NCBI GenBank assembly: GCA_035529075.1
Contig: DATKXK010000015.1
Location: 1-64,000 of the forward strand
Length of the DNA: 64,000 nucleotides
Reading direction: 5' to 3'
From: Acidobacteriota bacterium
GTDB lineage: Bacteria; Zixibacteria; MSB-5A5; GN15; FEB-12
Part shown: positions 36,316 to 44,923 of the stretch, one piece after another
How the letters are laid out: each line of letters opens with the position of its first letter
How positions within the stretch are numbered: the stretch's first letter is position 1
Position numbers and translations under genes: made by a program
The notes under the pieces: generated by a model
Told to the model about the DNA's origin: nothing
What the model saw: the letters and a program-made list of their open reading frames with translations, nothing else
Database searches by the model: none

Positions 36316-39300
36316 CTAAGCTCTGATCCCCTGCATCCGTGCGGCCATCCGTGCATCGATCCCAAGCACTATCGGCGCCTTTGCGGACGTGGCCAGCACC
36401 TGATCGGTATAGAGTACGAAGTGCGCCTTACCGTCCTCGGTGGCAAACCGGCCGTTGAGACCGGCCTTGGCCTGAGAGGCAAGAAAGGCCAGTTCGCTGG
36501 TCAGTTCGTCGACATTCTTCGGGCCCACAGCGCCTCCGAGACCCTCCATCAACCGGGAGATGATCGCGACGTTGGTCATGCCGCTGACCGGATCGCCGAT
36601 GGGGATGGTTTTCTGCTGGAGACCGGCCCAGTTGTTGAAATGGCCGTGGTTTTCCAGGTACCCCGACAGGGGCAGAAAGACGTCCGCCATCTGCACTGTC
36701 TCGGTGTCGAACATGTCCGCTACCACCAGGAATTCCAGGTTGTCGATGAACGGGTTGTACTGCTCATCGGCCGCCGGGTTCTCACCGAGGATGATGGCGC
36801 CGCGAATCTGGTCCTGGCTCATCTTGCGACTGACGTTGGTCCCCGACTTTTCCAGGAGCGCGGCCAGGTCAACCTGCCAGAGCGAGGCGACCTCGCCAAG
36901 GTGGCCGGTGTTCTTCAGCGTGGCGCCGCCCGGCAGCAGCCGGTTGTCGAATCCGGCCAGCCTCAGGCCGTTTTGATTGCACTGGCTGCCGGTCAGGGCC
37001 AGCCCGGAGCCGTCCGTCCCTATCTTGCCCAGGGCCAAAAGGAGCGTCACCAGCGCCTTCAGGTCGTCTGCGGCGCGGTCGATGCGGCTGTCGATGTTGT
37101 AGACGGCAACGGTTTTTCTGGCCGGGTCGGAAACCAGGGCGGCGATTTTCCTGATCGTATCGGGAGCAACGCCGGTGATCGAACCGATCTCCTCGAGGTT
37201 CCGGCCCGCCAGGTTTTTCCTGACCTGCTCGAAGTTCGTCGTGCGCTGAGCAACGAAAGCCTCGTTTACGCCGCCGCTGCGAATGACTTCGCCGATTACG
37301 CCGTTTAGAAGCGTGGTGGCAGTGCCGCGACGGGGATCGGCCCAGAGGGCAGCATGCCGAACAAGGTCGATCTCCGCTGAGTTGATGACTATAGCCTCGG
37401 CGCCATGACGAACGCGCCGTTTGAGCTGCCAGCCGAGAACCGGGTTGTCGATGGCGGGGTCACCCCCGACGAACAGGTACAGGTCGGCGTTGGCGATCTC
37501 CTCGGCGCCGACCGAGGGCGCCGTGCTTCCGAGCACCTCGTCAAGGGCATGGTAATCGGCCTCGTTAACCATCTGATGAAACGACACGATGTTATTCGTG
37601 CCAATGACGGCGCGGCCGAGACGCCCGGTCAGGTACAGTTCCTCGTTGGTCAGCTTGGGAGAGGCGGCCACCATGATGTGATCGGGCGAGTGTTCGGCGG
37701 CAATGTGTCCCAGGCCTTGCGAAACCGCCGCAAACGCCTCGTCCCAGGATGCCTCAACGAGCTTTCCGCCTTTCCTGATTTTCGGCGTCTTGAGGCGGCT
37801 GCCGTCGAGGTAGTGCTGATACCCGAAACGCCCGCGCACGCACAGCTCACCGCGGTTGGGTCCCCGGTCCGGCGGCGCGCCGGTGACAAAAAAGAGGTCC
37901 GGTGTCTTGACGTTCAGGGTGATGTTACAGCCGACGGCGCAATAGTTGCACACGCTGAACATCGGTTCCATCTTCCAGGGCCCGGAGCGGCGGAAGGGCA
38001 TCTTCTCGACGAGGGCGCCGGTGGGGCAGACGTCGATACAGTTACCGCAGGAGACGCAGTTGGTCTCGTGCAGCGCCTTTTCCAGGGCGGGTTTGACAAT
38101 CGTCTTGAAGCCGCGGTGGATGAAACCCAGCGCTGAGACGTTGAGGATTTCGGCGCACGTAGAAACGCAGCGTCCGCACCGAATGCATTTGTTGGAATCG
38201 ATCTTTATGAACGGATGCCTGGTGTCCACCTTATAGCGGCTGAAGCCGCCCACGAAACGCTTCTGGTCGACGCCGTACTCGGTGCAGTAATCCTGGAGGG
38301 CGCAGGAAAGGCCGACGTCACAGCCGCACTCGGCGCAACGCAGGGACTCGGACACCGCCATCTCCCCATCGAACCCCAGTTCAACTTCTTCAAACGTGTG
38401 GATTCGTTCGGCGGCCGGAAGCTCCGGCATGCCGTGTCGTTCGGCCGGCTCCAGGGCGGGGAGATCTTCGACCGTCAGCTTGTGGAAGTTATCCCGCGTG
38501 CTCTCGAAGCGCGACACCGGCGGCTCGGCAATGCCGGTTTTGATGTACTTTTCGATGGCGCGTGCGGCGGCGCGCCCGGCGGCGATAGCGTCGATAGCAT
38601 CAGCCGGACCGGTCACCACGTCGCCTCCGGAAAAAACGCCCGGGTGGTCGGTCTGGAAGGTGCCTTTCTTGGCCTCGATGGTCTTCCAGCGAGTGACCTG
38701 GACGGCCTGGTCGCTTTCAACGCCGCTGAGGTCCGGCTCCTGGCCGATCGCGGAGATGACCCAGTCGCACTCGAGCGTATACTCCGAACCTTCGATCTTG
38801 ACCGGGCGACGCCTGCCGCTCTCGTCCGGCTCACCCAGCTCCATGCGGAGACATTCCATCGATTCGAGGCGGTCACCCGAGACGTTGACCCTTACCGGGG
38901 CGGCCAGGAAATTCATATTGACGCCTTCCTCTTCAGCGGCCTCGATCTCCACCTCGTTAGCGGGCATCTCTTTTCGGGTCCGTCGGTAGAGCAGGATGAC
39001 CTCGTCGGCGCCAAGCCGCAGAGACGTCCGCGCGGCATCGATGGCGGTATTGCCGCCGCCGACCACCACCACGCGACCGCCTATCTTCGGGTTGGTTTTC
39101 ATCTGCGCCTGGCGTAGGAACTCCACACCCGAGAGAATACCGTCGACCTCCTCATTCTCAACGCGCATCGGCTTGCCGACCTGCGCCCCCAGTCCCACGA
39201 AGACCGCCTTGTAGCCCTGCTTGAACAGGTCATCCATGCTGAAGTCTTTACCGAGGGTCTTGTTAAGCTGTACTTCCACGCCAAGGTCGGTGATCCACTT

Positions 39301-40044
39301 TATCTCTTTGTCGAGAACCTTCTTCGGCAGGCGGTACTCAGGAATGCCGTACTTGAGCATACCGCCCAGTTCCGGCAGGGCTTCAAAGACCGTGGGCCGG
39401 TAACCGTCAATTACCAGGTAATACGCGGCGGTCAGCCCGGCCGGGCCGCCGCCGATTATGGCCACTTTCTCGCCGTTGTCAGGTTTCGTTGGCGGCTGCC
39501 ACATGTGGCCGATCATATCCTGGTCGGCGGCGTAGCGCTTGAGGAAATCAATCCCCACCGGCGCGTCGAGCAGCGAGCGGCGGCAGTTGACCTCGCACTT
39601 GCGCGTGCATACCCGGCCACAGACCGACGGCAGCGGGTTCTTTTCCTTGATGAGCGCAATAGCTTCCCGGAATTTACCAAGATTGACCAGGGACATGTAG
39701 CCCTGTATGTCGACGTCCGCCGGGCAGTTGAGCCGGCAGGGACCGAAACAGTCCGCGTAGTGATCAGAAAGAAGCAATTCCAGACAGGTCTTACGCGCCC
39801 GCAGAACCTTTTCGGATCGCGTCTGGATTTTCATGCCCTCGGTGACCCTGGTCGAACAGGAGGGGAACAACCTCGTCTGGCCCTCCATCTCGACCACGCA
39901 GAGGAAGCAGGATCCGAACGGGGGCAGCTTGTCGTCATAGCAGAGGGTCGGGATACTGTCAATGTTCTGCTCCCGGCAGACCTGGAGAATGGTCCGGTCG
40001 GGTGACGCCGTAATCTCTTTCCCGTTTATCGTAAGCTTGACCAT
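36316..40044 (-). CDS. Fused NuoG/GltD-type Fe-S flavoprotein with molybdopterin-fold domain
   Basis: 1242 residues; ATG at 40044 favoured by AGGA 6 bases upstream (40056 would overlap the NuoF-like stop). N-terminal 2Fe-2S domain (PFGSCFLCVVEMEG); GltD/NfnB-type Fe-S region (CFGPCRLNCPADVDIQGYM, CGRVCTRKCEVNC) ~85-180; FAD/NAD(P) domain ~190-505 (IIGGGPAGLTAAYYL, GGGNTAIDAARTS); two 4Fe-4S clusters ~615-690 (CIRCGRCVSTCAEI, CVSCGNCIDVCPTGA); MopB domain from ~700 (CNYCAVGCNITLNV). At the formate dehydrogenase active-site position (NNIVSFHQMVNEADYHA) there is no Cys or Sec, and no C-terminal dinucleotide-binding domain. Last gene of a four-gene operon; probably an electron-wiring and NAD(P)H-handling subunit. 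Confidence 0.88.
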   Translation of the reverse strand: MVKLTINGKEITASPDRTILQVCREQNIDSIPTLCYDDKLPPFGSCFLCVVEMEGQTRLFPSCSTRVTEGMKIQTRSEKVLRARKTCLELLLSDHYADCFGPCRLNCPADVDIQGYMSLVNLGKFREAIALIKEKNPLPSVCGRVCTRKCEVNCRRSLLDAPVGIDFLKRYAADQDMIGHMWQPPTKPDNGEKVAIIGGGPAGLTAAYYLVIDGYRPTVFEALPELGGMLKYGIPEYRLPKKVLDKEIKWITDLGVEVQLNKTLGKDFSMDDLFKQGYKAVFVGLGAQVGKPMRVENEEVDGILSGVEFLRQAQMKTNPKIGGRVVVVGGGNTAIDAARTSLRLGADEVILLYRRTRKEMPANEVEIEAAEEEGVNMNFLAAPVRVNVSGDRLESMECLRMELGEPDESGRRRPVKIEGSEYTLECDWVISAIGQEPDLSGVESDQAVQVTRWKTIEAKKGTFQTDHPGVFSGGDVVTGPADAIDAIAAGRAAARAIEKYIKTGIAEPPVSRFESTRDNFHKLTVEDLPALEPAERHGMPELPAAERIHTFEEVELGFDGEMAVSESLRCAECGCDVGLSCALQDYCTEYGVDQKRFVGGFSRYKVDTRHPFIKIDSNKCIRCGRCVSTCAEILNVSALGFIHRGFKTIVKPALEKALHETNCVSCGNCIDVCPTGALVEKMPFRRSGPWKMEPMFSVCNYCAVGCNITLNVKTPDLFFVTGAPPDRGPNRGELCVRGRFGYQHYLDGSRLKTPKIRKGGKLVEASWDEAFAAVSQGLGHIAAEHSPDHIMVAASPKLTNEELYLTGRLGRAVIGTNNIVSFHQMVNEADYHALDEVLGSTAPSVGAEEIANADLYLFVGGDPAIDNPVLGWQLKRRVRHGAEAIVINSAEIDLVRHAALWADPRRGTATTLLNGVIGEVIRSGGVNEAFVAQRTTNFEQVRKNLAGRNLEEIGSITGVAPDTIRKIAALVSDPARKTVAVYNIDSRIDRAADDLKALVTLLLALGKIGTDGSGLALTGSQCNQNGLRLAGFDNRLLPGGATLKNTGHLGEVASLWQVDLAALLEKSGTNVSRKMSQDQIRGAIILGENPAADEQYNPFIDNLEFLVVADMFDTETVQMADVFLPLSGYLENHGHFNNWAGLQQKTIPIGDPVSGMTNVAIISRLMEGLGGAVGPKNVDELTSELAFLASQAKAGLNGRFATEDGKAHFVLYTDQVLATSAKAPIVLGIDARMAARMQGIRA

Positions 40045-40052
40045 GGCTGTCC

Positions 40053-41810
40053 TCATTCCTTCGTCACCGCGTCAAAGCGGCAGACAGTGAAGCATTTTCC
40101 ACACTTAATGCACTTGTCCTGATCGACGACGTGTTTCTGTTTCTTCTCTCCCGTGATGGCCTCGGTAGGGCAGGCTCGTGCGCAGACCACGCATCCGGTG
40201 CAGTTATCGTTGATCGTGTACGTCAGGAGAGCCGCGCAGACGTGAGCCGGGCAGCGCTTCTCCTCGATGTGCGTCACGTACTCATCGCGGAAGTACCGGA
40301 GCGTCGTCAGCACCGGGTTCGGCGCCGTCTGGCCGAGGCCGCACAGGGAGGCCGCCTTGATCTGTTCGCTGAGCTCGTCGAGGTTTTCGAGGTCCTCCAT
40401 AGTGCCCTCGCCCATGGTGATGCGCTCGAGGATCTCCAGCATCCGTTTGGTCCCGATGCGGCAGAACGTGCACTTGCCGCATGACTCAACCTGGGTGAAG
40501 GCGAGGAAGAACTTGGCCACGTCAACCATGCAGGTGGTTTCGTCCATGACGATCAGGCCGCCGGAACCCATAATGGCCCCGGTTTTGTTGATCTGCTGGT
40601 AGTCAATCGGCAAGTCACACAGCCTGGCGGGGATACAGCCGCCCGAGGGACCGCCCATCTGAACCGCCTTGAGTGCCCGATCATCGATAATACCGCCGCA
40701 GGCGTCGAAAACGATCGAACGGATCGTAATGCCCATCGGGACCTCGACCAGGCCGGTCCGCTTGACCTTGCCGGCCATAGCGAACACCTTGGTCCCCTTG
40801 CTGTCCTCGGTTCCAAAGGCGGCAAAGGCCTCACCGCCCCTCATAACGATCCAGGGTATGTTGGCGAAGGTTTCGACGTTGTTGATATTGGTCGGCTTGC
40901 CCCACAGGCCGGACTGGGCCGGAAACGGCGGGCGGAAACGCGGCATGCCGCGTCTGCCTTCAATGGAGTGAATCAGCGCCGTTTCTTCGCCGCAGACGAA
41001 GGCGCCCGCGCCTTCCTTAATCCTGATGGCGAAGTTGAAGCCGGAATCAAGGATGTTCTCGCCCAGGAACCCGCTTTGCCTGGCCTGGGCGATCGCCTGG
41101 CGCAGCCTGGCAATCGCCTTCGGGTACTCGGCACGGCAGTAGATGTACGCCTCGTCCGCGCCGACGGCGAAGCCCGCGATAACCATGCCCTCGAGGACCG
41201 CATGCGGGTCGCTTTCCAGCACCGAACGGTCCATGAAGGCTCCCGGGTCGCCCTCGTCGGCGTTGCAGATGATGTACTTCTTGTCTCCCGGCGCCGAGCG
41301 TGTGAACTTCCATTTGGCCCCGGTGGGGAAGCCTCCGCCGCCCCGCCCGCGAAGGCCGGACCTGGAGACCTCGTCTATCACCTGCTCCGGAGACATCCGG
41401 ACGAGCGCTTTCTGAAGCGCCTCGTAACCGCCCTCGGCGATGTATTCATCGATGGAACCGGGGTCGATCCGGCCGCAGTTTCTGAGCACGATGCGGTTCT
41501 GGTTTTCGAAGAAACCGATCTCACGGTCATCGCCGCTGACCCGCCACTCATCAATGACGCGGTCACCGAGAATATCCTCTTGAACGATACGCGCCACGCC
41601 TTCCGGTGTAACGGGGCCGTAGAGATGCCCGTCGCCGTTGCCGTTGGATACCTCGACCAGGACTTCCCGGTAGCACATACCGATGCAGCCTGTTTCCTTA
41701 AGGACGAACGCCTCGGGCTGCTCCCTGAGTTCGTCCTGGAAGGCTTTGAAGACCTTTTCGCCGCCGGCCGAGATCCCGCAGGTGCCTAATCCAACTTTCA
41801 CTGTCTTCAT
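40053..41810 (-). CDS. NuoF/HydB-type NADH-binding iron-sulfur subunit
   Basis: 585 residues. N-terminal thioredoxin-like 2Fe-2S domain (GTCGISAGGEKV, TGCIGMCYREV), then the NuoF core: FMN/NADH-binding GRGGGGFPTGAKW, VCGEETALIHSIEGRRG, and the 4Fe-4S motif ESCGKCTFCRIGTKRM. The C-terminus adds two ferredoxin motifs (CTGCVVCARACPTEA, CIKCGKCFTVCRFDA), the layout of HydB of bifurcating hydrogenases and soluble formate dehydrogenases. It oxidises or reduces NAD(H) through FMN. It lies between the NuoE-like and fused subunits with gaps of 10 and 8 bases, so all three form one complex. Confidence 0.93.
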   Translation of the reverse strand: MKTVKVGLGTCGISAGGEKVFKAFQDELREQPEAFVLKETGCIGMCYREVLVEVSNGNGDGHLYGPVTPEGVARIVQEDILGDRVIDEWRVSGDDREIGFFENQNRIVLRNCGRIDPGSIDEYIAEGGYEALQKALVRMSPEQVIDEVSRSGLRGRGGGGFPTGAKWKFTRSAPGDKKYIICNADEGDPGAFMDRSVLESDPHAVLEGMVIAGFAVGADEAYIYCRAEYPKAIARLRQAIAQARQSGFLGENILDSGFNFAIRIKEGAGAFVCGEETALIHSIEGRRGMPRFRPPFPAQSGLWGKPTNINNVETFANIPWIVMRGGEAFAAFGTEDSKGTKVFAMAGKVKRTGLVEVPMGITIRSIVFDACGGIIDDRALKAVQMGGPSGGCIPARLCDLPIDYQQINKTGAIMGSGGLIVMDETTCMVDVAKFFLAFTQVESCGKCTFCRIGTKRMLEILERITMGEGTMEDLENLDELSEQIKAASLCGLGQTAPNPVLTTLRYFRDEYVTHIEEKRCPAHVCAALLTYTINDNCTGCVVCARACPTEAITGEKKQKHVVDQDKCIKCGKCFTVCRFDAVTKE

Positions 41811-41820
41811 CGAAGTAACC

Positions 41821-42327
41821 TCAATCGTTTTCCGGTTGCGCTTGCTTCTTGACCTGCCGCTTGAAGTTGCGAATGATTTTCCGCAGCTTCTGCGCCGTCA
41901 GGCGGCCGAAGGTCTCGTCGTTGAAGGTTATCACCGGCGCCAGCGAGCAGCAGCCGAGGCAGGCGACCGAGAGCAAGCTGAAGTTGCCGTCGTCGGTGGT
42001 CTCCTCGTACGTGATCCCCAGTTCGTCCTGCATGGTATCGTACACCATTTTGGCGCCGTTGACGTGGCACGCGGTCCCGTTGCAGATCTTGATAATATTC
42101 TTGCCCAGGGGCTTGGTGCGGAACTGCGCATAGAAGGTCACGACGCCGTAAATGTCGGCCGCCGGGATACCCGTGACGTGGCTGATATAGTCGATGGCCT
42201 TCTCGGAAACGTACCCGTAGGTGTCCTGGGCCGACTGCAACAGGGGGATGAGCGCCCCGGCATGCCCGTCGTACTTCCACAGGTCGACGTTGAAGGTCTT
42301 GAATTCCTGCGTTGTTTCGTGTGCCAT
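41821..42327 (-). CDS. NuoE/HydC-type 2Fe-2S subunit
   Basis: 168 residues with a thioredoxin-like 2Fe-2S fold: first ligand pair in CNGTACHVNGA and second in ACLGCCSLAPV, plus the helical start LIPLLQSAQDTYGYVSEKAI typical of NuoE and HydC. It relays electrons between the NADH-binding NuoF-like subunit and its partner. The stop lies 10 bases before the NuoF-like gene; the RAM-like gene is 9 bases upstream. Confidence 0.92.
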   Translation of the reverse strand: MAHETTQEFKTFNVDLWKYDGHAGALIPLLQSAQDTYGYVSEKAIDYISHVTGIPAADIYGVVTFYAQFRTKPLGKNIIKICNGTACHVNGAKMVYDTMQDELGITYEETTDDGNFSLLSVACLGCCSLAPVITFNDETFGRLTAQKLRKIIRNFKRQVKKQAQPEND

Positions 42328-42336
42328 GAGCGACTC

Positions 42337-42831
42337 CTACATGTTTTCCAGATCGATGAGTCGATCCTGCTTGATGCGCAGAACGCCGTCCAGGGGCCGG
42401 ATCTGCTCGTTGATGGTGCGGTCAATGTCATCGAAGCTCTCCCCGGTCACCATCGCCGCCATGTCGCAGCCGCCGGCCGTGGGGGAGACGAAGGCCACCG
42501 CGGTATTCGACGTCAGCGCGGCGGTCAGGGCGTCCTTCTTCGACGAATCAATGTCCATGAACGCGTAGCTTCGGCTTACGCTGACGTCGCGCGTGTCAAC
42601 CGCGTCGTTATCCGCGAGAATTTCGCACCTCTTGAGTTCCAGCAGGCCGTCAAGCCGCTTGACAGCATCGAGGGCCCCGCCGTCGGAAGAATCCAGCTTG
42701 ATGATGAGGTTATGGTGCCCCTCGACCGCGTCCCACCGCGCGACTCCGTTCAGGCCCCGGATCACCTCGAGGGCGGGCAGGAGCCGTTCATGGTCGTCAA
42801 ATCGCGCAAGCAAGTATGATCCGAAACTCAT
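42337..42831 (-). CDS. Tandem Lrp/AsnC-like ligand-binding (RAM) protein without DNA-binding domain
   Basis: 164 residues from the ATG at 42831. Two similar alpha-beta halves are visible (FGSYLLARFDDHERLLPALEVI and VAFVSPTAGGCDMAAMVTGESFDDIDRTI), both with the strand-helix-strand pattern of Lrp/AsnC C-terminal domains. No helix-turn-helix precedes them. It is the first gene of the NADH oxidoreductase operon, so it may sense an amino acid or nucleotide and modulate the complex. Family assignment rests on pattern only. Confidence 0.6.
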   Translation of the reverse strand: MSFGSYLLARFDDHERLLPALEVIRGLNGVARWDAVEGHHNLIIKLDSSDGGALDAVKRLDGLLELKRCEILADNDAVDTRDVSVSRSYAFMDIDSSKKDALTAALTSNTAVAFVSPTAGGCDMAAMVTGESFDDIDRTINEQIRPLDGVLRIKQDRLIDLENM

Positions 42832-43117
42832 CGTCTGATCCTTTCTCATGTAATACGAATTGAATTGTTGCCTCAGCTAAACGGGTCGGCGGTCCGGGCA
42901 GCGGTCGGACCGAAGGCTGTCGAGCCGGCCGGCCGCAAGCATAGTTTGAGAAATCTTTCACAATACCGCCCAAAAAAAACCACCTGGCCAACTTGGTGCT
43001 AAGGTAGCGATTGGGTAGGAATCTGTCAATACGGCCCAGCCCGAAATCTGTACCCGGTTTTGCCGTACCGGTTTAGGCGCCGTGCGGTCTGTTGGCCGGG
43101 ATCCCCGGGGGAAAAGC

Positions 43118-43161
43118 GCTCTCCGGCCCAAGGAAGTCTCCGGCCGGGGAGCTTTTGTTTT
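43118..43161 (+). terminator. Strong hairpin-terminator with no obvious upstream gene
   Basis: GCTCTCCGGCC pairs with GGCCGGGGAGC (one G-T pair) over a 13-base loop, followed by TTTTGTTTTT. The gene upstream on this strand is divergent, so it terminates either a leader, a small RNA, or stray transcription. Confidence 0.6.
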
Positions 43162-43189
43162 TGCGGGTTTACTCCCGGCTGCCTATATA
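43161..43189 (+). promoter_or_regulatory. Sigma70-like promoter of queG
   Basis: TTGCGG at 43161-43166, 17-base spacer, TATATA at 43184-43189. The start of transcription would fall about 6 bases before the ATG at 43203, giving a very short leader; no ribosome-binding site is seen. Confidence 0.5.
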
Positions 43190-43202
43190 TTACCGACTCG
43201 GC

Positions 43203-44162
43203 ATGATAACATCCGAACAGGTAAAGAAGCTCGCCGCGGCACGGGGATTTGATCTCTGCGGTATCACCACGCCGGAACTGATACCGGAGGCACGAAGGCG
43301 GTACGTGCGGTATCTCGAGGACGGGCTTCACGGCGAGATGACCTATCTGGCGCGGGAAGTCGCCCGGCGCACCGACGCGTCCGGTCTGATGGAGAATGCG
43401 CGGTCGGTGATAATGCTGGGGCTGAACTACTTTCAGCCGAACGCTCAGAAAGTGCCCGCCGATTACGGCCGTATTTCCCGGTATGCCAGGGGCCGGGACT
43501 ACCATAAGGTAGTCTCGAACAAGACCAGGGCCCTGATCCGGTCGATCGAGAGCGTTCTGGGGACCACCGAGCCTTTTGAATTCAAGTGGTTTGTCGACTA
43601 CGGGCCGATGATGGAGCGGGCGTACGCCGAGAAAGCCGGGCTGGGGTTTATCGGCAGGAACGGCATGTTAATCAACCGCGAGTTCGGTTCCTGGGTATTC
43701 CTGTCGGAGATTATCACCAGCCTTGACCTGCAACCGGACGTGCCCGATCCGACGGCCCACGGTGATTGCGGCGACTGTCGGCTTTGCGCGCAGGCTTGCC
43801 CCACGGGCGCGATCGTGGCACCGAGGGTCATCGACTCCCGGCGGTGCATTTCCTACCTGACGGTTGAAAAACCCTCGAGCGTGTCGGACGATCTGGCTGG
43901 CCGGATGGGCAGCCTGGTGTTCGGCTGTGATATCTGTCAGGAGGTCTGCCCGTACAACCGCGCGGCGACCGTGACCCGTCACGCCGAGTTGCTGTCAGCC
44001 CGTGGGATGGGGGAGTTCCTCGATCTGAAGGCGGTCATGCGCATGCAGACACGGGAGGATTTCTTGCAGCTTACGGCCGGCACGGCACTCACGCGGCCGA
44101 AGCTCGAGGGTCTGAAACGAAGCGCTGGAATCGTTCTGAAGAACCAGGTCGAACGGACGTAA
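43203..44162 (+). CDS. queG: Epoxyqueuosine reductase
   Basis: 319 residues from the ATG at 43203. The family core is clear: GFDLCGITTPELIPEA, YARGRDYHKV (cobalamin pocket), two 4Fe-4S motifs CRLCAQACPTGAI and CDICQEVCPYN, and the conserved WVFLSEIITSLDL. QueG reduces epoxyqueuosine to queuosine in tRNA in the cytoplasm, using cobalamin. It is the short form without a HEAT-repeat tail. It stands ahead of rpe, 86 bases apart, but has its own promoter. Confidence 0.93.
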   Translation: MITSEQVKKLAAARGFDLCGITTPELIPEARRRYVRYLEDGLHGEMTYLAREVARRTDASGLMENARSVIMLGLNYFQPNAQKVPADYGRISRYARGRDYHKVVSNKTRALIRSIESVLGTTEPFEFKWFVDYGPMMERAYAEKAGLGFIGRNGMLINREFGSWVFLSEIITSLDLQPDVPDPTAHGDCGDCRLCAQACPTGAIVAPRVIDSRRCISYLTVEKPSSVSDDLAGRMGSLVFGCDICQEVCPYNRAATVTRHAELLSARGMGEFLDLKAVMRMQTREDFLQLTAGTALTRPKLEGLKRSAGIVLKNQVERT

Positions 44163-44248
44163 GCACGTCGTCTGAGCGACATGGCACGGGCAAGACCGAG
44201 GGCCAAAAAGCGGTTGCGTCACGCTCCGAAATTACCCACATTGGCGCT

Positions 44249-44917
44249 ATGCCGAAAGTCGCCCCATCGGTTCTGGCTGCGGATTTTTCCCACCTGGCTG
44301 ACGACGTTTCCAGCGCCGAACAGGCCGGCGTCTCCATGCTCCACCTGGACATAATGGATGGTCACTTTGTGCCGAATATCTCGTTCGGCCCCGGGATCGT
44401 GAAGACCATTAACGAGATCACGGACCTGTTTCTGGACGTTCATCTGATGTTATCCCAGCCGGAGAAGTACTTCGACCAATTCGTCAAGGCCGGCGCGGAT
44501 GCTATTACTTTTCACCTCGAAGTCCATCCGGAACCGGCTCCTCAGGCCGCCCGCCTCCGCGCGCTTGGTGTGAAAACTGGCATCTCAATCAACCCGGACA
44601 TGCCCGTTGAGCGTGTGCTGCGCTATCTGGAGGATTTCGACTTCCTGCTGCTGATGTCGGTGTTTCCCGGTTTCGGCGGCCAGGGTTTCATAGACTCGGT
44701 CAAGCAGAAAATCTCAGTGGCCCGCCAACACGTTGACCGGCACCAACTCGACACCAGGATCATGGTAGACGGCGGCATCGACGCCGGCAACGTGCGCGAG
44801 GTGGTCGCCGCCGGTGCGGACATCCTGGTCATGGGGACAGGCTTCTTCGGCAGCGCCGATCGTCGGCAGCTGGTCGAGTCCGTAGAGAGCTTGAGCAACG
44901 CCAACCGGGTTCCGTAG
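44249..44917 (+). CDS. rpe: Ribulose-phosphate 3-epimerase
   Basis: 222 residues, the usual length. The TIM-barrel signatures APSVLAADFSHLADDV, HLDIMDGHFVPNISFG, LDVHLMLSQPEKY, VFPGFGGQGF and VDGGIDAGNV carry the metal-binding and catalytic His/Asp residues. Interconverts ribulose-5-phosphate and xylulose-5-phosphate. First of a tight sugar-phosphate cluster; the isomerase starts 6 bases after its stop. Confidence 0.96.
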   Translation: MPKVAPSVLAADFSHLADDVSSAEQAGVSMLHLDIMDGHFVPNISFGPGIVKTINEITDLFLDVHLMLSQPEKYFDQFVKAGADAITFHLEVHPEPAPQAARLRALGVKTGISINPDMPVERVLRYLEDFDFLLLMSVFPGFGGQGFIDSVKQKISVARQHVDRHQLDTRIMVDGGIDAGNVREVVAAGADILVMGTGFFGSADRRQLVESVESLSNANRVP

Positions 44918-44923
44918 ACAGAC

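Larger units (their letters stand above)
42832..43202. other. Divergent intergenic region between oxidoreductase operon and queG
   Basis: 371 bases. It holds a strong hairpin-T tract at 43118-43161 and the queG promoter at 43161-43189 on the forward strand. No coding frame with a ribosome-binding site is seen. A dyad, CACCTGGCCAACTTGGTG at about 42980-42997, might be an operator for the oxidoreductase operon. Confidence 0.4.

Noticed and set aside
36316-40044. Formate dehydrogenase alpha subunit
   Set aside because: The MopB domain lacks the catalytic Cys/Sec and the C-terminal dinucleotide-binding domain, so the label would mislead.
43026-43202. preQ1 riboswitch before queG
   Set aside because: A hairpin-T tract is present, but I could not fit the preQ1 aptamer consensus to the sequence.
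44183-44189. Possible sigma54 promoter before rpe (TGGCACG)
   Set aside because: The -24 box matches but no TTGC or GC at the required -12 spacing follows.
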